From: JAJDXW01 sp965223775
GTDB lineage: Bacteria; Pseudomonadota; Gammaproteobacteria; HK1
Direction: 5' to 3'
Assembly (NCBI GenBank): GCA_965223775.1
Contig: OZ245021.1
Span: 3,472,001 to 3,536,000 of the forward strand
DNA length: 64,000 nucleotides
In this document: piece after piece, positions 51,749-60,883 of the stretch
Numbering within the stretch: the stretch's first letter is position 1
Layout: each line of letters starts with the position of its first letter
Made by a program: the position numbers and the translations under genes
Notes under the pieces: generated by a model
Told to the model about the DNA's origin: nothing
The model's database searches: none
Seen by the model: only the letters and a program-made list of their open reading frames with translations

Positions 51749-53288
51749 GTCTGTTCCGGGGTGGCTCCTTGCATGCAGGCCGGGACTTCCCCGATACACC
51801 GCCCAATTTCTCGTACCCGGGCCGATTGAACCCATCCTCGATGAGTGCCCCGATCGCGATTCCGGCGACCTCAACGTGTCGTTCTTCTGATCCTCCTCAA
51901 TGGGTCGGTGCTCGGGTGCAGTGCCTATCAATCGGGGCACGCTGGTGTTCCATTGGTGTTGCCCAAGTGGTTACAACGGGACACGAAAGAGCTCGCATTT
52001 CCAAAATAATTATTTTATTTCAATAATATATAGATATTTCTATTTCTGGGAAGAGCTAAACGGGTATAACACCGAGTTTCAACACATCGAGTAGCACCCG
52101 TCCAGGAGTTTGGCCCGGGCTGTGATCGGTGTTTGACGCTGGCGGCGCGGCCATCGGTCGCGACCCCGTATGCAAGAGTGAACGTTCCGCCGCAGCCTCG
52201 CCCAACGCGACCGTCCGACGCCATTGGAGAGGGTTTCGAGATGGCGGGCAAGAAAGTAGAGCCGTTGGCGGTGGTTCATCGCGATTGTGTGCCATGGGGC
52301 GCCGGTGTCTCGGTCATCTTGGCAGAGAGGGGTGGGGTGTTCGAAATACCTCCTCAAGAATTCACAAGAATTCTGTCCTGATTTTTTCCGCAGAGTATGT
52401 GTCCGTTCGGACCTTATTCGTGTTGTTGCACAAACCGGGCCGGGACCGCCGGTCCGGCCAGACTCCCTCGACTGGCTGGGTCGCCGACCCGCCGCGCCCG
52501 GCGCGGCGAAGTACGGGGCGCCCCCCAAGCGCCGCCGCTTCGACGGCCTGGTCCCGACTCGATCGCGGCGCAGGCCCGGCCGGCGCCCGGCGCCGGGTCC
52601 GGCCGGGCGGCACCGCCGGAGAAAAAACAGAAGTCATTCATTGACATAATTTTAATATGTATTTATCAATAAAATCGCAATTTCACAATCTCTTGTATAT
52701 CGTTTATGATACGGAACCGTCGTTCGGTGGCGCAGCCACTGCCGCCGCTGGCGTAACGGGGTGCGAGTTCACAGGGGCGCGGCGATGGGCCTGTCTTTCG
52801 TCCGGTTGCATAGAGAGCGCCGAGGCCAAGACTGCGCCTCGGCCGCGGGAGCGGCACACCGAGCTCGACATCGAAGCGTTGGCCATGCGCGCACGGACGC
52901 CGGGTTCGTGACCACGATGCACGAGCGGGTGGCCTGCACCGGCCCTTTGACACACCGTCGCGTGCCGGACTCGGCGAAGAAGGTCGCCGGACTTGCGATC
53001 GGCCCTCCCATAGCCGAGCCGTTGGTAGCGATGCGGATTCGCTTCAATGACCGACACACACGTCCCAACTTCTGAAAACGATATCGCCATGTGCGGGGCG
53101 GGTCCCGATAGATATCCATTCGGCCTCCATTGCGGCGACGGCGAGCCTTCCGATTTCGCCAGTGGCGAATGCCTCAGTGATTTCACACGGTTTTCCGTCA
53201 TCTTGAGTACCTCCGACCCGACCAGTACCTCGGTCGCGAACGGAGTCCCCCACCACTTTCGAACGAACGCGATTGGGAGCGCCAGGAG
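51749..53288. other. Long region without a convincing gene
   Basis: Several frames are open on both strands, but none shows a family motif, a good ribosome site and matching codon bias together. It contains AT-rich patches at about 52005-52060 and 52635-52700, the first including AATAATTATTTTATTTCAAT. A direct repeat CAAGAATTCACAAGAATTCT lies near 52356, and an extremely GC-rich block at 52480-52620. It looks like an eroded insertion site. Confidence 0.4.
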
Positions 53289-54209
53289 ATGAACGGTCCT
53301 GACTGGAGCAAGGCGTGGAGAGCGCTCGCGGTAGCGCTCGTTGGGCTCTCCATCCTTGAGGCTGGCGCGCAGGAAACAGGGCACACCCACAGGATCCCGT
53401 TCTTCCCGTCGGCGTCCGACGCCTTTCGTACTGGCTTCGCGCGGGTAGTCAACCACTCGGCCGAGGCGGGCGAGGTACACATCGGCGCCATCGACGACGA
53501 AGGGGAGTCCTACGGCCCGGTCGTGCTGTCCATCGGCGCCGGCGAGACGGCCCACTTCAACTCTGACGACCTGGAGAACGACGACGCGGAGAAGGGGCTG
53601 TCGGGGACGACGGGTTCGGGCGAGGGCGATTGGCGGTTGCAGCTCACGAGCGACCTGGACATCGAGGTGCTGTCCTACATCAGGACCGGCGACGGGTTCC
53701 TGACCGCGATGCACGACACGGTTCCGAGCGAAGGCGGGAGACATCGTGTCGTTTTCTTCAACCCGGGCAGCAACGACAGTCAGGTGAGCCGGCTGCGCCT
53801 GGTCAATCCTGGCGAAGAGGCGGCGGAGGTCTCAATCGTCGGCGTCGACGACCGGGGCGAGTCCCCGGGGAGCGAGGTGACGACGACCATCCCCGGGGGG
53901 GCGTCGCGGACCTTCACGGCGGCTGCGCTCGAATCGGGCGGCGAAGGCATCGAAGGCGCGCTCGGGGACGGCACGGGCAAGTGGCGGCTGATGGTGGAGT
54001 CTGTGCAGCCGATCGTCGCGATGAGCCTGCTGTCGGACCCCGCCGGGTACCTGACCAACCTGTCCACGGCGCCGGGGAACGAAGCGGGCAGCGCCCATTT
54101 TGTCCAGTTCCTTCCGTCGGCATCGGACCCCCTGGGTCGGCAAGGGTTCGTGCGGGTCGGGTCGCTCCCGAGTGCCGCCGGCAAGGGAGGCGGCGGTGCG
54201 TATCGGTGA
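53289..54209 (+). CDS. Secreted repeat protein, 3' end replaced (copy 1)
   Basis: A 306-residue protein with signal peptide (MNGPDWSKAWRALAVALVGL, cleavage near AGAQ). It has two related beta-rich domains. The first begins HRIPFFPSASDAFRTGFARV and includes WRLQLTSDLDIEVLSYIRTG; the second begins HRVVFFNPGSNDSQVSRLRL and ends MSLLSDPAGYLTNLST. A third begins HFVQFLPSASD and breaks after about 30 residues at an IS21-like end, so the last residues (GKGGGGAYR) are foreign. I know of similar proteins in marine and host-associated bacteria but no function. Partial copies lie at 55635-57105 and 57344-58261. Confidence 0.7.
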   Translation: MNGPDWSKAWRALAVALVGLSILEAGAQETGHTHRIPFFPSASDAFRTGFARVVNHSAEAGEVHIGAIDDEGESYGPVVLSIGAGETAHFNSDDLENDDAEKGLSGTTGSGEGDWRLQLTSDLDIEVLSYIRTGDGFLTAMHDTVPSEGGRHRVVFFNPGSNDSQVSRLRLVNPGEEAAEVSIVGVDDRGESPGSEVTTTIPGGASRTFTAAALESGGEGIEGALGDGTGKWRLMVESVQPIVAMSLLSDPAGYLTNLSTAPGNEAGSAHFVQFLPSASDPLGRQGFVRVGSLPSAAGKGGGGAYR

Positions 54210-54282
54210 TCACTTTGCCGTGGAATGGGCGATCACTTTGCTCTGGAATCCGCAATACACATGCTGGAATCGCTGACACAAA
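54207..54282. mobile_element. Possible IS21-type element end
   Basis: Two tandem 24-base units begin GATCACTTTGCCGTGGAATG and GATCACTTTGCTCTGGAATC, followed by a weaker third ending GCTGGAAT. Spaced repeats of this type are the transposase-binding ends of IS21-family elements. No istA/istB genes follow, so only an end remains, and it truncates the secreted repeat protein. Confidence 0.45.
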
Positions 54283-54380
54283 TCTATCTTTTCCCAGATT
54301 CGATTTGACAGGGTGCCGCAGGGTCGTCGTCTTGACCCGGCAGTAGTGCGTTACGCAGGCATCCCAAGCGATATGACTGA

Positions 54381-54812
54381 ATGACGATGGAACGGAGACC
54401 ACAGCTTGCCAAGGGCGTGTCGGGTCGGGGGAAGCAGCGGCGCCGGTTGGCGGCCTTGGCCGCGGCCGGTGCGCTGACGAGCTCAGGATGTGCGGGCGCC
54501 GGGGAGACGTTCACCCCGACGCCGGGCGACCTTGAGAAACCCGCGCGGGCCTGTCTGGCCGTCGACGAGGCGACGCCGCTCGCGATGAGTCCCGCCGACC
54601 GGCGCGAGTGCGAGGCGACGATGCGCGGGTGGTACGCCGAAACCTGGTACTCGCGAGCCGACCCGGCGGACCGCCACGAGGGCGAGGCGCAGCTCGAATA
54701 CCTCCGCGCGAAGGCCCTCTCCTGCCGCCGCGCGGCCGACAAGTATCGCCTCACCGGCAAGGACCGGTGGACGGCGCTCATGCGGTGCCTCGTGATCGTT
54801 CGCAAGCGCTGA
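54381..54812 (+). CDS. Hypothetical secreted or lipoprotein-like protein
   Basis: A 143-residue frame. A basic start MTMERRPQLAKGVSGRGKQR is followed by a hydrophobic stretch LAALAAAGALTSSGCAGAGE, which could be a signal peptide with a weak lipobox (SSGC). The mature part is helical and contains four cysteines, for example ADRRECEATMRGWYAETWY and LSCRRAADKYRL. No family recognised. It may be genuine, as codon bias fits the genome, but no neighbours support it. Confidence 0.4.
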   Translation: MTMERRPQLAKGVSGRGKQRRRLAALAAAGALTSSGCAGAGETFTPTPGDLEKPARACLAVDEATPLAMSPADRRECEATMRGWYAETWYSRADPADRHEGEAQLEYLRAKALSCRRAADKYRLTGKDRWTALMRCLVIVRKR

Positions 54813-54916
54813 AGGCCGGGCGGCTCCAGTCGTGCCGGACCGCCCCGGCCGCGTCCACGCCCGTGCGGACCTTGCCGGCCCGATGCGGAGCGGTGAGGAC
54901 GCGCGCCGGGCGGCGG

Positions 54917-55444
54917 TCAGCGCCGCGGGCGCTCGAGCCGCGCCAGGAAGTCCGTCCGATCCTCGCTCTCGAGCAGGGCGTCGATGATCTCTTCGTCCGA
55001 AACGCCGGAGAGCCCCCGTGCGGCCAGGAGCTTGCGCCTGAATGCGCCGGCGATCTCCGCTCGGGCTTCAGCCCGTCCTTCGGCCCGTCCCCGGGTGCGC
55101 GCTTCCGCGCGGTGCGCACGAAGCCACGGCATGTCGTCGGGTCCGGTGCCGTCGCGGGCGCCGAGCGTGCGCCCCACCCGGTCGAGGACCCGGCCGGTGG
55201 CCGCCGAGAGCGACGGCTCGTTCAGCGCCGTGTGGATCGCCTCCGCCGTCCAGCCCGGAAACGCTCGGCTCTCCCGCGCCTTCCGGTACGCGCCGCCCTC
55301 CAGCCGATGGATCGTGAGCCCCGCGCTGCGCCCGGCAGGACGACTCGGCGAGTACCGCTCCGGCACCTCCACCCACACCTCCGGGAACCCCCACTCCTCG
55401 TAGAGCCGCACATACAAGGGACGGCGGGCAGGTGGATGGAACAC
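54917..55444 (-). CDS. Uma2-family endonuclease-like protein, N-terminus missing
   Basis: About 175 residues: LYVRLYEEWGFPEVWVEVPE, GLTIHRLEGGAYRKARESRA and FPGWTAEAIHTALNEPSLSA resemble the C-terminal half of Uma2 (DUF820) proteins. A charged RTRGRAEGRAEARAEIAGAF tail is common in Uma2 and related PD-(D/E)xK families. The N-terminal catalytic residues are not present, so this is probably a remnant. The GTG at 55444 is a nominal start; the frame stays open upstream without family features. Confidence 0.55.
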   Translation of the reverse strand: MFHPPARRPLYVRLYEEWGFPEVWVEVPERYSPSRPAGRSAGLTIHRLEGGAYRKARESRAFPGWTAEAIHTALNEPSLSAATGRVLDRVGRTLGARDGTGPDDMPWLRAHRAEARTRGRAEGRAEARAEIAGAFRRKLLAARGLSGVSDEEIIDALLESEDRTDFLARLERPRR

Positions 55445-55634
55445 CAGTACCTCTGCACAGTGAACTTGACCGGCTGGGATGTGAGCGATCTGCCCGAAGA
55501 CGATGCCGAGGCATGCATCGACGTCCAGCGGATCGGATCATTGCTGTTGCGGAGGCGGTAGAGGAGAGGGTCAATGGCCGCCCCGCCCGGCTGGACGAGG
55601 CGGCCTCAGTGCGGAACCATGATCGGGCCGCGTC

Positions 55635-57105
55635 TCAGGGGTCCGATACGGTGACCCGCACCGCCGACGAGCAGTTGTTCCTCGTGTTCGACTCGTTGGA
55701 CACGGCGTCCACACAGGCCCCATAGAAGTAGTAGATGCCGGGGTCAGACGGTGCGTTCAACGTCAGCGACCTGTCGTGGCTGGCCGAGACGCGGAGCACG
55801 CCGACCCAACTTGTTCCGACCTCGATGTCCGATGTCGAGATCCTTGTCCCCACAGAACGATAGAAGCGCAGGGTCGGCTGCGAGAGAGAGTCCGCGTCGC
55901 CCTGGTTCCTCACGGTCACCGACAGGGTGAACTCCATACCGGGCTCCAGATTGCTCTCGCTCACGGAAGGCTCGCGCACCACCAGGTCCGGCTCGCCGAA
56001 CACCTGCACCCTGTACCCTTCCGAACAGTTGTTCGTCGTATCGGATTCGCCGGGCACGGCGTCGATGCAGGCCCCGTAGTAGTGGATCCCGGGGTCGGAC
56101 GGCGCAGTCAGATACACCTGCCAGCCGTTCGCGCCCGTAGGGACCATCCGGGAAACCCCTTCCGTGGCAACCTCGGTGTCCGATGTCGAGATGGCCTGGT
56201 CCTCCGAGTGGTAGTAGCGCCGCCTCGTGGACGCGGAGGCGGCGGTTCCCGTGTTGCGCACGACCGCGTACAGTCCGAACTCCTCGCCCTTGTCCAGCCA
56301 GCGGTCCGCCGAGACCGAATCGGCTCGTAGCTCAGGCTGGAGCAACACGATGGCGGCAGAGCAGTTGTTCGTCGTGTCGGACTCGCCGGACACGGCCTTC
56401 ACGCAGGCGCCGAAGTAGTGGGCGCCGGGATTCCACGGCACCCTCACCAACTCCGAATAGGCGCTGGTGCCCAAGGCGGCAAGTCCGGGCACCCCGGCCG
56501 AGAACATCTCGAGGTCCTCGGTCGAGATGTGGGCGTCCCTCGCCCTCGCTCGGCGCCGTGTCGTGCATCGCGGTCAGGAACCCGTCGCCGGTCCTGACGT
56601 ACGACAGCACCTCGATATCCAGCTCGCTCGACAATTCCAGACGCCAATCGCCCTCGCCTGGGCCAATAGCGCCTGGCAGCCCCTTCGCCGCGTTGCCGCT
56701 CTCCAGGTCGTCGGAGGTGAAGTGCACCGCCGCGCCGGCGTCGAGCGCCAGCACCACCGGACCGTAGGACTCCCCCTCATCGTCGAACACATCCATGCGC
56801 ACTTCACCCGCATCGCCGGAGTGATTGATCACCCGGGCGAGGCCGTCGCGAAAGGCGTCGGACGCCGACGGGAAGAACGCGACGGTATGGATTCGTTCGG
56901 GCTCCTGGGCCGCCGACGCGATGACGTGGAGCCCGAAGATCATTGCCGCGAGCGCGCTCGGCGCTCGGCTCTCGGCACTCTTGTCATGAGGCGCTACCAG
57001 GCCAATAGCGTTCCACAACCGCACAAACGTCGAGCCCACGATCGCACCGCTCCCGAATCCCGCCCCGTAGCGCCGGCGGCGGCCATGGCAACGCCACCGG
57101 TCCAC
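55635..57105 (-). pseudogene. Secreted repeat protein with CARDB domains, middle deleted and frameshifted (copy 2)
   Basis: Reading leftward, the first part has a signal-like AAMIFGLHVIASAAQEPERI, then HTVAFFPSASDAFRDGLARV and WRLELSSELDIEVLSYVRTG up to TAMHDTAPSEG near 56520. The frame then changes directly into CARDB-type domains: HISTEDLEMFSAGVPGLAAL, HYFGACVKAVSGESDTTNNC, TVRNQGDADSLSQPTLRFYR and VSNESNTRNNCSSAVRVTV. The second FFNPGSN domain seen in copies 1 and 3 is missing. CARDB domains are adhesion-like beta-sandwich repeats on secreted proteins. Confidence 0.65.
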
Positions 57106-57343
57106 GATAATACATGCTGGACGACATCCAAGTAATTATGAAATATGTCGTTTATTGTCAAATGGATAGTCTGGCTTTGTCCCTGTGTTCATTCAGGGAT
57201 TGGAGTTGTCGTTCCAATGTCGGCAGCCCGGACGAAAGAACACGCTACGGCCGACACCGGTCGGGCTATGGGTTGACGAGCATCGTCGAGCGTTGTGTGA
57301 ACATCGTATCTACAACAGTATCTACACGGAGTATTCGAAGACC

Positions 57344-58261
57344 ATGGAAGCTCGCATCCGAAAGTGGGGCAACAGCCTCGCACTCAGGATTCCACAATCT
57401 CTCGCCACGCAGGTCGGCCTGAAGCTCGATGCCACGGTGGAGATGATCCCGCGAGGCGAGGAGCTCGTCATTGCATTGGTGAAGCTGCCCGACGCCGTCG
57501 ACGACGAAGGGGAGTCCTACGGCTCGGTCGTGCTGGCCATCGGCGCCGGCGAGGCGGCCCACTTCAACTCCGACGACCTCGAGAACGGCAACGCGGAGAA
57601 GGACCTGTCGGGGGCGACGGGTTCGGGCGAGGGCGATTGGCGGTTGCAGCTCACGAGCGACCTGGACATTGAAGTGCTGTCGTACATCAGGACCGCCGAC
57701 GGATTCCTGACGTCGATGCACGACACGGTGCCGAGCGAAGGCGGGAGACATCGCGTCGCGTTCTTCAACCCGGGCAGCAACACCAGCCAGGTGAGCCGTC
57801 TGCGGCTGGTCAATCCGGGCGACGAGGCGGCGGAGGTCTCTATCGTCGGCGTCGACGACCGGGGCGAGTCCCCGGGGAGCGAGGTGACGACGACCATCCC
57901 CGCGGGCGCGTCGCGGACGTACACGGCGGCTGCGCTGGAGTCGGGAGGCGAAGGACTCGAGGGGGCGCTCGGCGACGGCGCGGGCAAGTGGCGGTTGGTG
58001 GTGCAGTCTGCGCAGCCGATTGTCGCGATGAGCCTGCTGTCGGACCCGATGGGCCACCTGACCAACCTGTCGACGGCGCCGGGGCGCGAGCCGCAAGGTG
58101 CTCCGGACCTGGTGGTGGTGTCGCCTTCGGTGAGCAACCGCCGCCCGGTCGCCGGTGCGACGTTCACGCTGTCGGCGACGGTGCGCAACGACGGGGACAC
58201 ACCCTCGCCGGTCACGACGCTACGCTACTACTGGCGCGTTCGCGCTGTCGAGGCGGCTTGA
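57344..58261 (+). CDS. Chimeric ORF: MazE-type antitoxin N-terminus fused to secreted repeat protein (copy 3)
   Basis: ATG 57344 gives MEARIRKWGNSLALRIPQSL, ATQVGLKLDATVEMIPRGEE and LVIALVKLPDA, an AbrB/MazE DNA-binding domain (about 50 residues). With no frame break it joins VDDEGESYGSVVLAIGAGEA, the middle of the secreted repeat domain, then HRVAFFNPGSNTSQVSRLRL, MSLLSDPMGHLTNLST and the start of a CARDB domain (TFTLSATVRNDGDTPSPVTT). It ends inside a MITE-like fragment. The product has no signal peptide. Both parents are truncated, so function is doubtful, although the frame is open over 305 residues. Confidence 0.6.
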   Translation: MEARIRKWGNSLALRIPQSLATQVGLKLDATVEMIPRGEELVIALVKLPDAVDDEGESYGSVVLAIGAGEAAHFNSDDLENGNAEKDLSGATGSGEGDWRLQLTSDLDIEVLSYIRTADGFLTSMHDTVPSEGGRHRVAFFNPGSNTSQVSRLRLVNPGDEAAEVSIVGVDDRGESPGSEVTTTIPAGASRTYTAAALESGGEGLEGALGDGAGKWRLVVQSAQPIVAMSLLSDPMGHLTNLSTAPGREPQGAPDLVVVSPSVSNRRPVAGATFTLSATVRNDGDTPSPVTTLRYYWRVRAVEAA

Positions 58262-58350
58262 GGGAGCACGGCGCGCTACCGCGGCGACCTTGGGAGCGCG
58301 AAGCGACAGATTGGCGTCCGCGGCAGGAAATCGGTGATTCTTGCAGGCTA
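58232..58350 (-). repeat. MITE-like repeat, left half, at the SMP-30 stop
   Basis: This matches the reverse complement of the left half of the 19173-19416 copy through GCGTTCGCGCTGTCGA, CGCTACCGCGGCGACCTTGG, GAAGCGACAGATTGGCGTCC and AGGAAATCGGTGATT. The tip ends in CTAG, and its TAG is the stop of the SMP-30 gene. The other side truncates the MazE/secreted chimera. Confidence 0.8.
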
Positions 58351-59232
58351 GAACGCGGGGCGGCCCGGCACGCGCACCCGGGTCCGGTAGAGCGAAGTCG
58401 AGGCGGTGATGAAAAGGCTCCGCAAGTCTTCGTCACCCCAGGTGAAATTGGCCACTCCCTCCGGTACGAGGATGACCCCGAGGCACGCCGCGTCCGGCGC
58501 GAACACGTGGATCCCGCCGGGGCCCGTGCAGTAGACGTTGTCCTCGGAGTCGGTCTTCATGCCGTCCGGGGCGCCGGCCAGCTCACCCGTCAACTCCGCC
58601 CAGACCCCGCCGCCGGTGACGCCGCCGCCGTCCGCGACCGCGAACACCCGGATGTGCCCGCGCTCGGTATCGTTCACGAAGAGGCGCGCCTCCGGGCCGT
58701 CGAAGCAAAGCCCGTTCGGCTGCGCGAAGTCGTCGGCGAGGAGGGCAAGCGCGCCGTCCGGCACGATGCGGTACACCCCCTGGAAGTCGAGCTCCTGCTC
58801 CCGGGGCACGCCGAAGTACTCGCGCCGCCCGTAGTTCGGGTCAGTGAAGTAGATCGCGCCGTCTCGCCTCACCACGATGTCGTTCGGGCTGTTGAGCTCG
58901 CGCCCCTTGAAGTGGGTGGCGAGCACGGTCAGCTCGCCGTTCGGCTCGGTGCGCGTCACCCGGCTCGTCGCGTGCTCGCAGGTGACGAGCCGGCCCGCGG
59001 GGTCGTAGGCGTTGCCGTTGGCCTTGCTGGACGGGCGCCGGAAGGTGGTGACCCCCTCCGCCTCGCTCCAGCGGCGCATGTGGTCGCCCGGCATGTCGCT
59101 GAAGACGAGGTGGCGCTCCCCTGGATGCCAGACCGGCCCTTCGGTGAAGGCGAACCCGGCGCCGATCTGCTCCATCGGGGCCTCGTCCCCGACCACCTGG
59201 CGAAATCGCGGGTCGCGCACCTCGACGTTCAA
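58348..59232 (-). CDS. SMP-30/gluconolactonase family protein
   Basis: About 294 residues forming a six-bladed propeller. FAFTEGPVWHPGERHLVFSD carries the first metal-binding Glu, followed by SKANGNAYDPAGRLVTCEHA, RELNSPNDIVVRRDGAIYFT (Asn ligand), QPNGLCFDGPEARLFVNDTE and APDGMKTDSEDNVYCTGPGG (Asp ligand). It hydrolyses sugar or other lactones with a divalent metal. The likely start is TTG 59232, which overlaps the TGA of the DsbA-like gene (TTGA); GTG 59220 is an alternative. Its TAG stop coincides with the MITE-like tip. Confidence 0.88.
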   Translation of the reverse strand: MNVEVRDPRFRQVVGDEAPMEQIGAGFAFTEGPVWHPGERHLVFSDMPGDHMRRWSEAEGVTTFRRPSSKANGNAYDPAGRLVTCEHATSRVTRTEPNGELTVLATHFKGRELNSPNDIVVRRDGAIYFTDPNYGRREYFGVPREQELDFQGVYRIVPDGALALLADDFAQPNGLCFDGPEARLFVNDTERGHIRVFAVADGGGVTGGGVWAELTGELAGAPDGMKTDSEDNVYCTGPGGIHVFAPDAACLGVILVPEGVANFTWGDEDLRSLFITASTSLYRTRVRVPGRPAF

Positions 59233-59879
59233 GCCACCGATTCCTCCGCCACCGTGTCGATCACCCCGCGCAGCACCGCCGAATCCTGGGCGCCGGTGAC
59301 CGCGTAGCGGCCACCGATGATGAAGAACGGTACGCCGGTCACTCCCATCCGCCGCGACCGCTCCTCTCCGGCCCGCAGCAGGTCGACCTCCTCGATGCTC
59401 GCGAGATATTCCGCGAGGGCCACCGGATCGATGCCGCACTCGGCCCCGATGTCGACGAGCGCCTCGAAATCCCCGATGTCCCGCCCGTCCACGAAGACGG
59501 CCCGAAAGAGGGCTTCGACGGCCTCGTTCTGGAGCCCCTCGCGGGCCGCGAAGTGCACCACCCGGTGCGATGCGAAGGTATTGGGGGTTCGCGGCATGCG
59601 CTCGAACGCGAACGCGATGCCCTCCTCCGCCCCCGCTTCGCGGATGCGGTCGTACACCGCCTGTGCCGCATCCGCTCCGCCGAACTTCGAGGCTACGTAC
59701 TCGTCCCGATCCATGCCCTCGGGCGGAAGGCCGGGATTGAGCTGGAACGGGTGCCAGCGAATGCGCACCGCATCGGCGTCGAAACCGTCGAGGGCGCGCT
59801 CGATTCGGCGTTTGCCGACGTAGCACCACGGGCAGATGGTGTCCGAAACGATGTCGATCTCGATCACGGCAGTGCCCAA
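59229..59879 (-). CDS. DsbA-family oxidoreductase (FrnE/2-HCCA isomerase-like)
   Basis: A 216-residue thioredoxin-fold protein. DIVSDTICPWCYVGKRRIER contains the CPWC redox motif, HPFQLNPGLPPEGMDRDEYV and NTFASHRVVHFAAREG follow, and VTGVPFFIIGGRYAVTGAQD carries the cis-Pro loop. It is FrnE-like: cytoplasmic, with no signal peptide. The start may be TTG 59879 or GTG 59867. It overlaps the SMP-30 start by four bases. Confidence 0.88.
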   Translation of the reverse strand: MGTAVIEIDIVSDTICPWCYVGKRRIERALDGFDADAVRIRWHPFQLNPGLPPEGMDRDEYVASKFGGADAAQAVYDRIREAGAEEGIAFAFERMPRTPNTFASHRVVHFAAREGLQNEAVEALFRAVFVDGRDIGDFEALVDIGAECGIDPVALAEYLASIEEVDLLRAGEERSRRMGVTGVPFFIIGGRYAVTGAQDSAVLRGVIDTVAEESVA

Positions 59880-60031
59880 TGAACGGGGCCGCGAGTCTAG
59901 CAGCTATCCCGTCAGCCATCGCGAACGTGCGCGCGGCTCCGCGGCCGGACAAGGTTCCGCGGCCGGGTCGAGGATCCACGGCCGCCGTTCCAGCCGAACC
60001 GGAACCTCGACCCCCGGTAGAATCCGGATTC

Positions 60032-60802
60032 ATGAGCGAGAGATTCGAGGTTCGCGGAACGCGCGCCGTCGTGACCGGGGCGTCCTCCGGTCTCGGCCGG
60101 CAGTTCGCGCTCACCCTTGCCGGCGAGGGAGCGCACGTCGCCCTCGTCGCGCGGCGCGTGCACCGGCTCGAGTCCCTCGCGCGGGAGATCGAAGCCGCGG
60201 GGGGCAGGGCGTTCGCGGCCGCCATCGACGTCTCCGACGGCGATTCGGTGCGCGAGGGGGTGACCCGGGTCGCGGACACCCTCGGCGGCATCGACGTGCT
60301 GGTCAACAATGCCGGCGTCGTGATCCACAAGCCGCTCCTCGAGCACGACGAGGCGGACTGGGAGGCGGTCACCGGGGTCAACCTGCGCGGAGCGTACCTC
60401 ATGGCCCTCGCGGTCGCGCGCCGCATGGTCGCGCAGGGGGGAGGCGGCAGCATCATCAACATCGCTTCGGTGATCGGCCACGGCCGGGTCGCGATGCAGA
60501 TCCCCGAGTACATGGCCGCCAAGGGAGGGCTCGTGCAGCTCACCCGGGCGATGGGGGCGGAACTCGCCCGGCACGCGATCCGGGTCAACGCGATCGCACC
60601 CGGCTACATCGAGACCGACTTCAACCGCGGTTTTCTCCGCACCGAGCGCGGGGCGCGCCTCGTCCACGGCATCCCCCAGCGCCGGGCGGGCCGCCCGGAG
60701 GAGCTCGACGGCGCCCTCCTCCTCCTCGCCTCCGACGCCTCCTCGTTCATGACCGGCAGCGTCATCACCGTGGACGGCGGCCACGCCTGCGCCTCCGTGT
60801 GA
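60032..60802 (+). CDS. Short-chain dehydrogenase/reductase
   Basis: A 256-residue SDR. AVVTGASSGLGRQFALTLAG is the cofactor loop and VALVARRVHRLESLA (Arg after the second strand) suggests NADP(H). LVNNAGVVIHKPL is followed by an active-site Ser in NIASVIGHG and the Tyr/Lys of YMAAKGGLVQLTRAMGA. GSVITVDGGHACASV closes it. It is the first gene of a co-directional block with acyl-CoA dehydrogenase, a PF10118 protein and enoyl-CoA hydratase, so a 3-hydroxyacyl-CoA-type dehydrogenase is plausible. Confidence 0.87.
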   Translation: MSERFEVRGTRAVVTGASSGLGRQFALTLAGEGAHVALVARRVHRLESLAREIEAAGGRAFAAAIDVSDGDSVREGVTRVADTLGGIDVLVNNAGVVIHKPLLEHDEADWEAVTGVNLRGAYLMALAVARRMVAQGGGGSIINIASVIGHGRVAMQIPEYMAAKGGLVQLTRAMGAELARHAIRVNAIAPGYIETDFNRGFLRTERGARLVHGIPQRRAGRPEELDGALLLLASDASSFMTGSVITVDGGHACASV

Positions 60803-60883
60803 TCCGCAATCCGTACGGGCCGCCGCCCGAACCTGCCGCACGCCCCCGCCCACCCGGCACATCACCACCAGGAACCGCCCGAC

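Noticed and set aside
52480..52640. Very GC-rich block with many partial inverted repeats, considered as a structured RNA or origin
   Set aside because: The inverted repeats are short and overlapping as expected from composition; no clear stem, iteron or DnaA-box set was found.
54381..54812. Candidate outer-membrane lipoprotein with functional assignment
   Set aside because: The lipobox is weak and no family is recognised, so it is listed only as a hypothetical protein.
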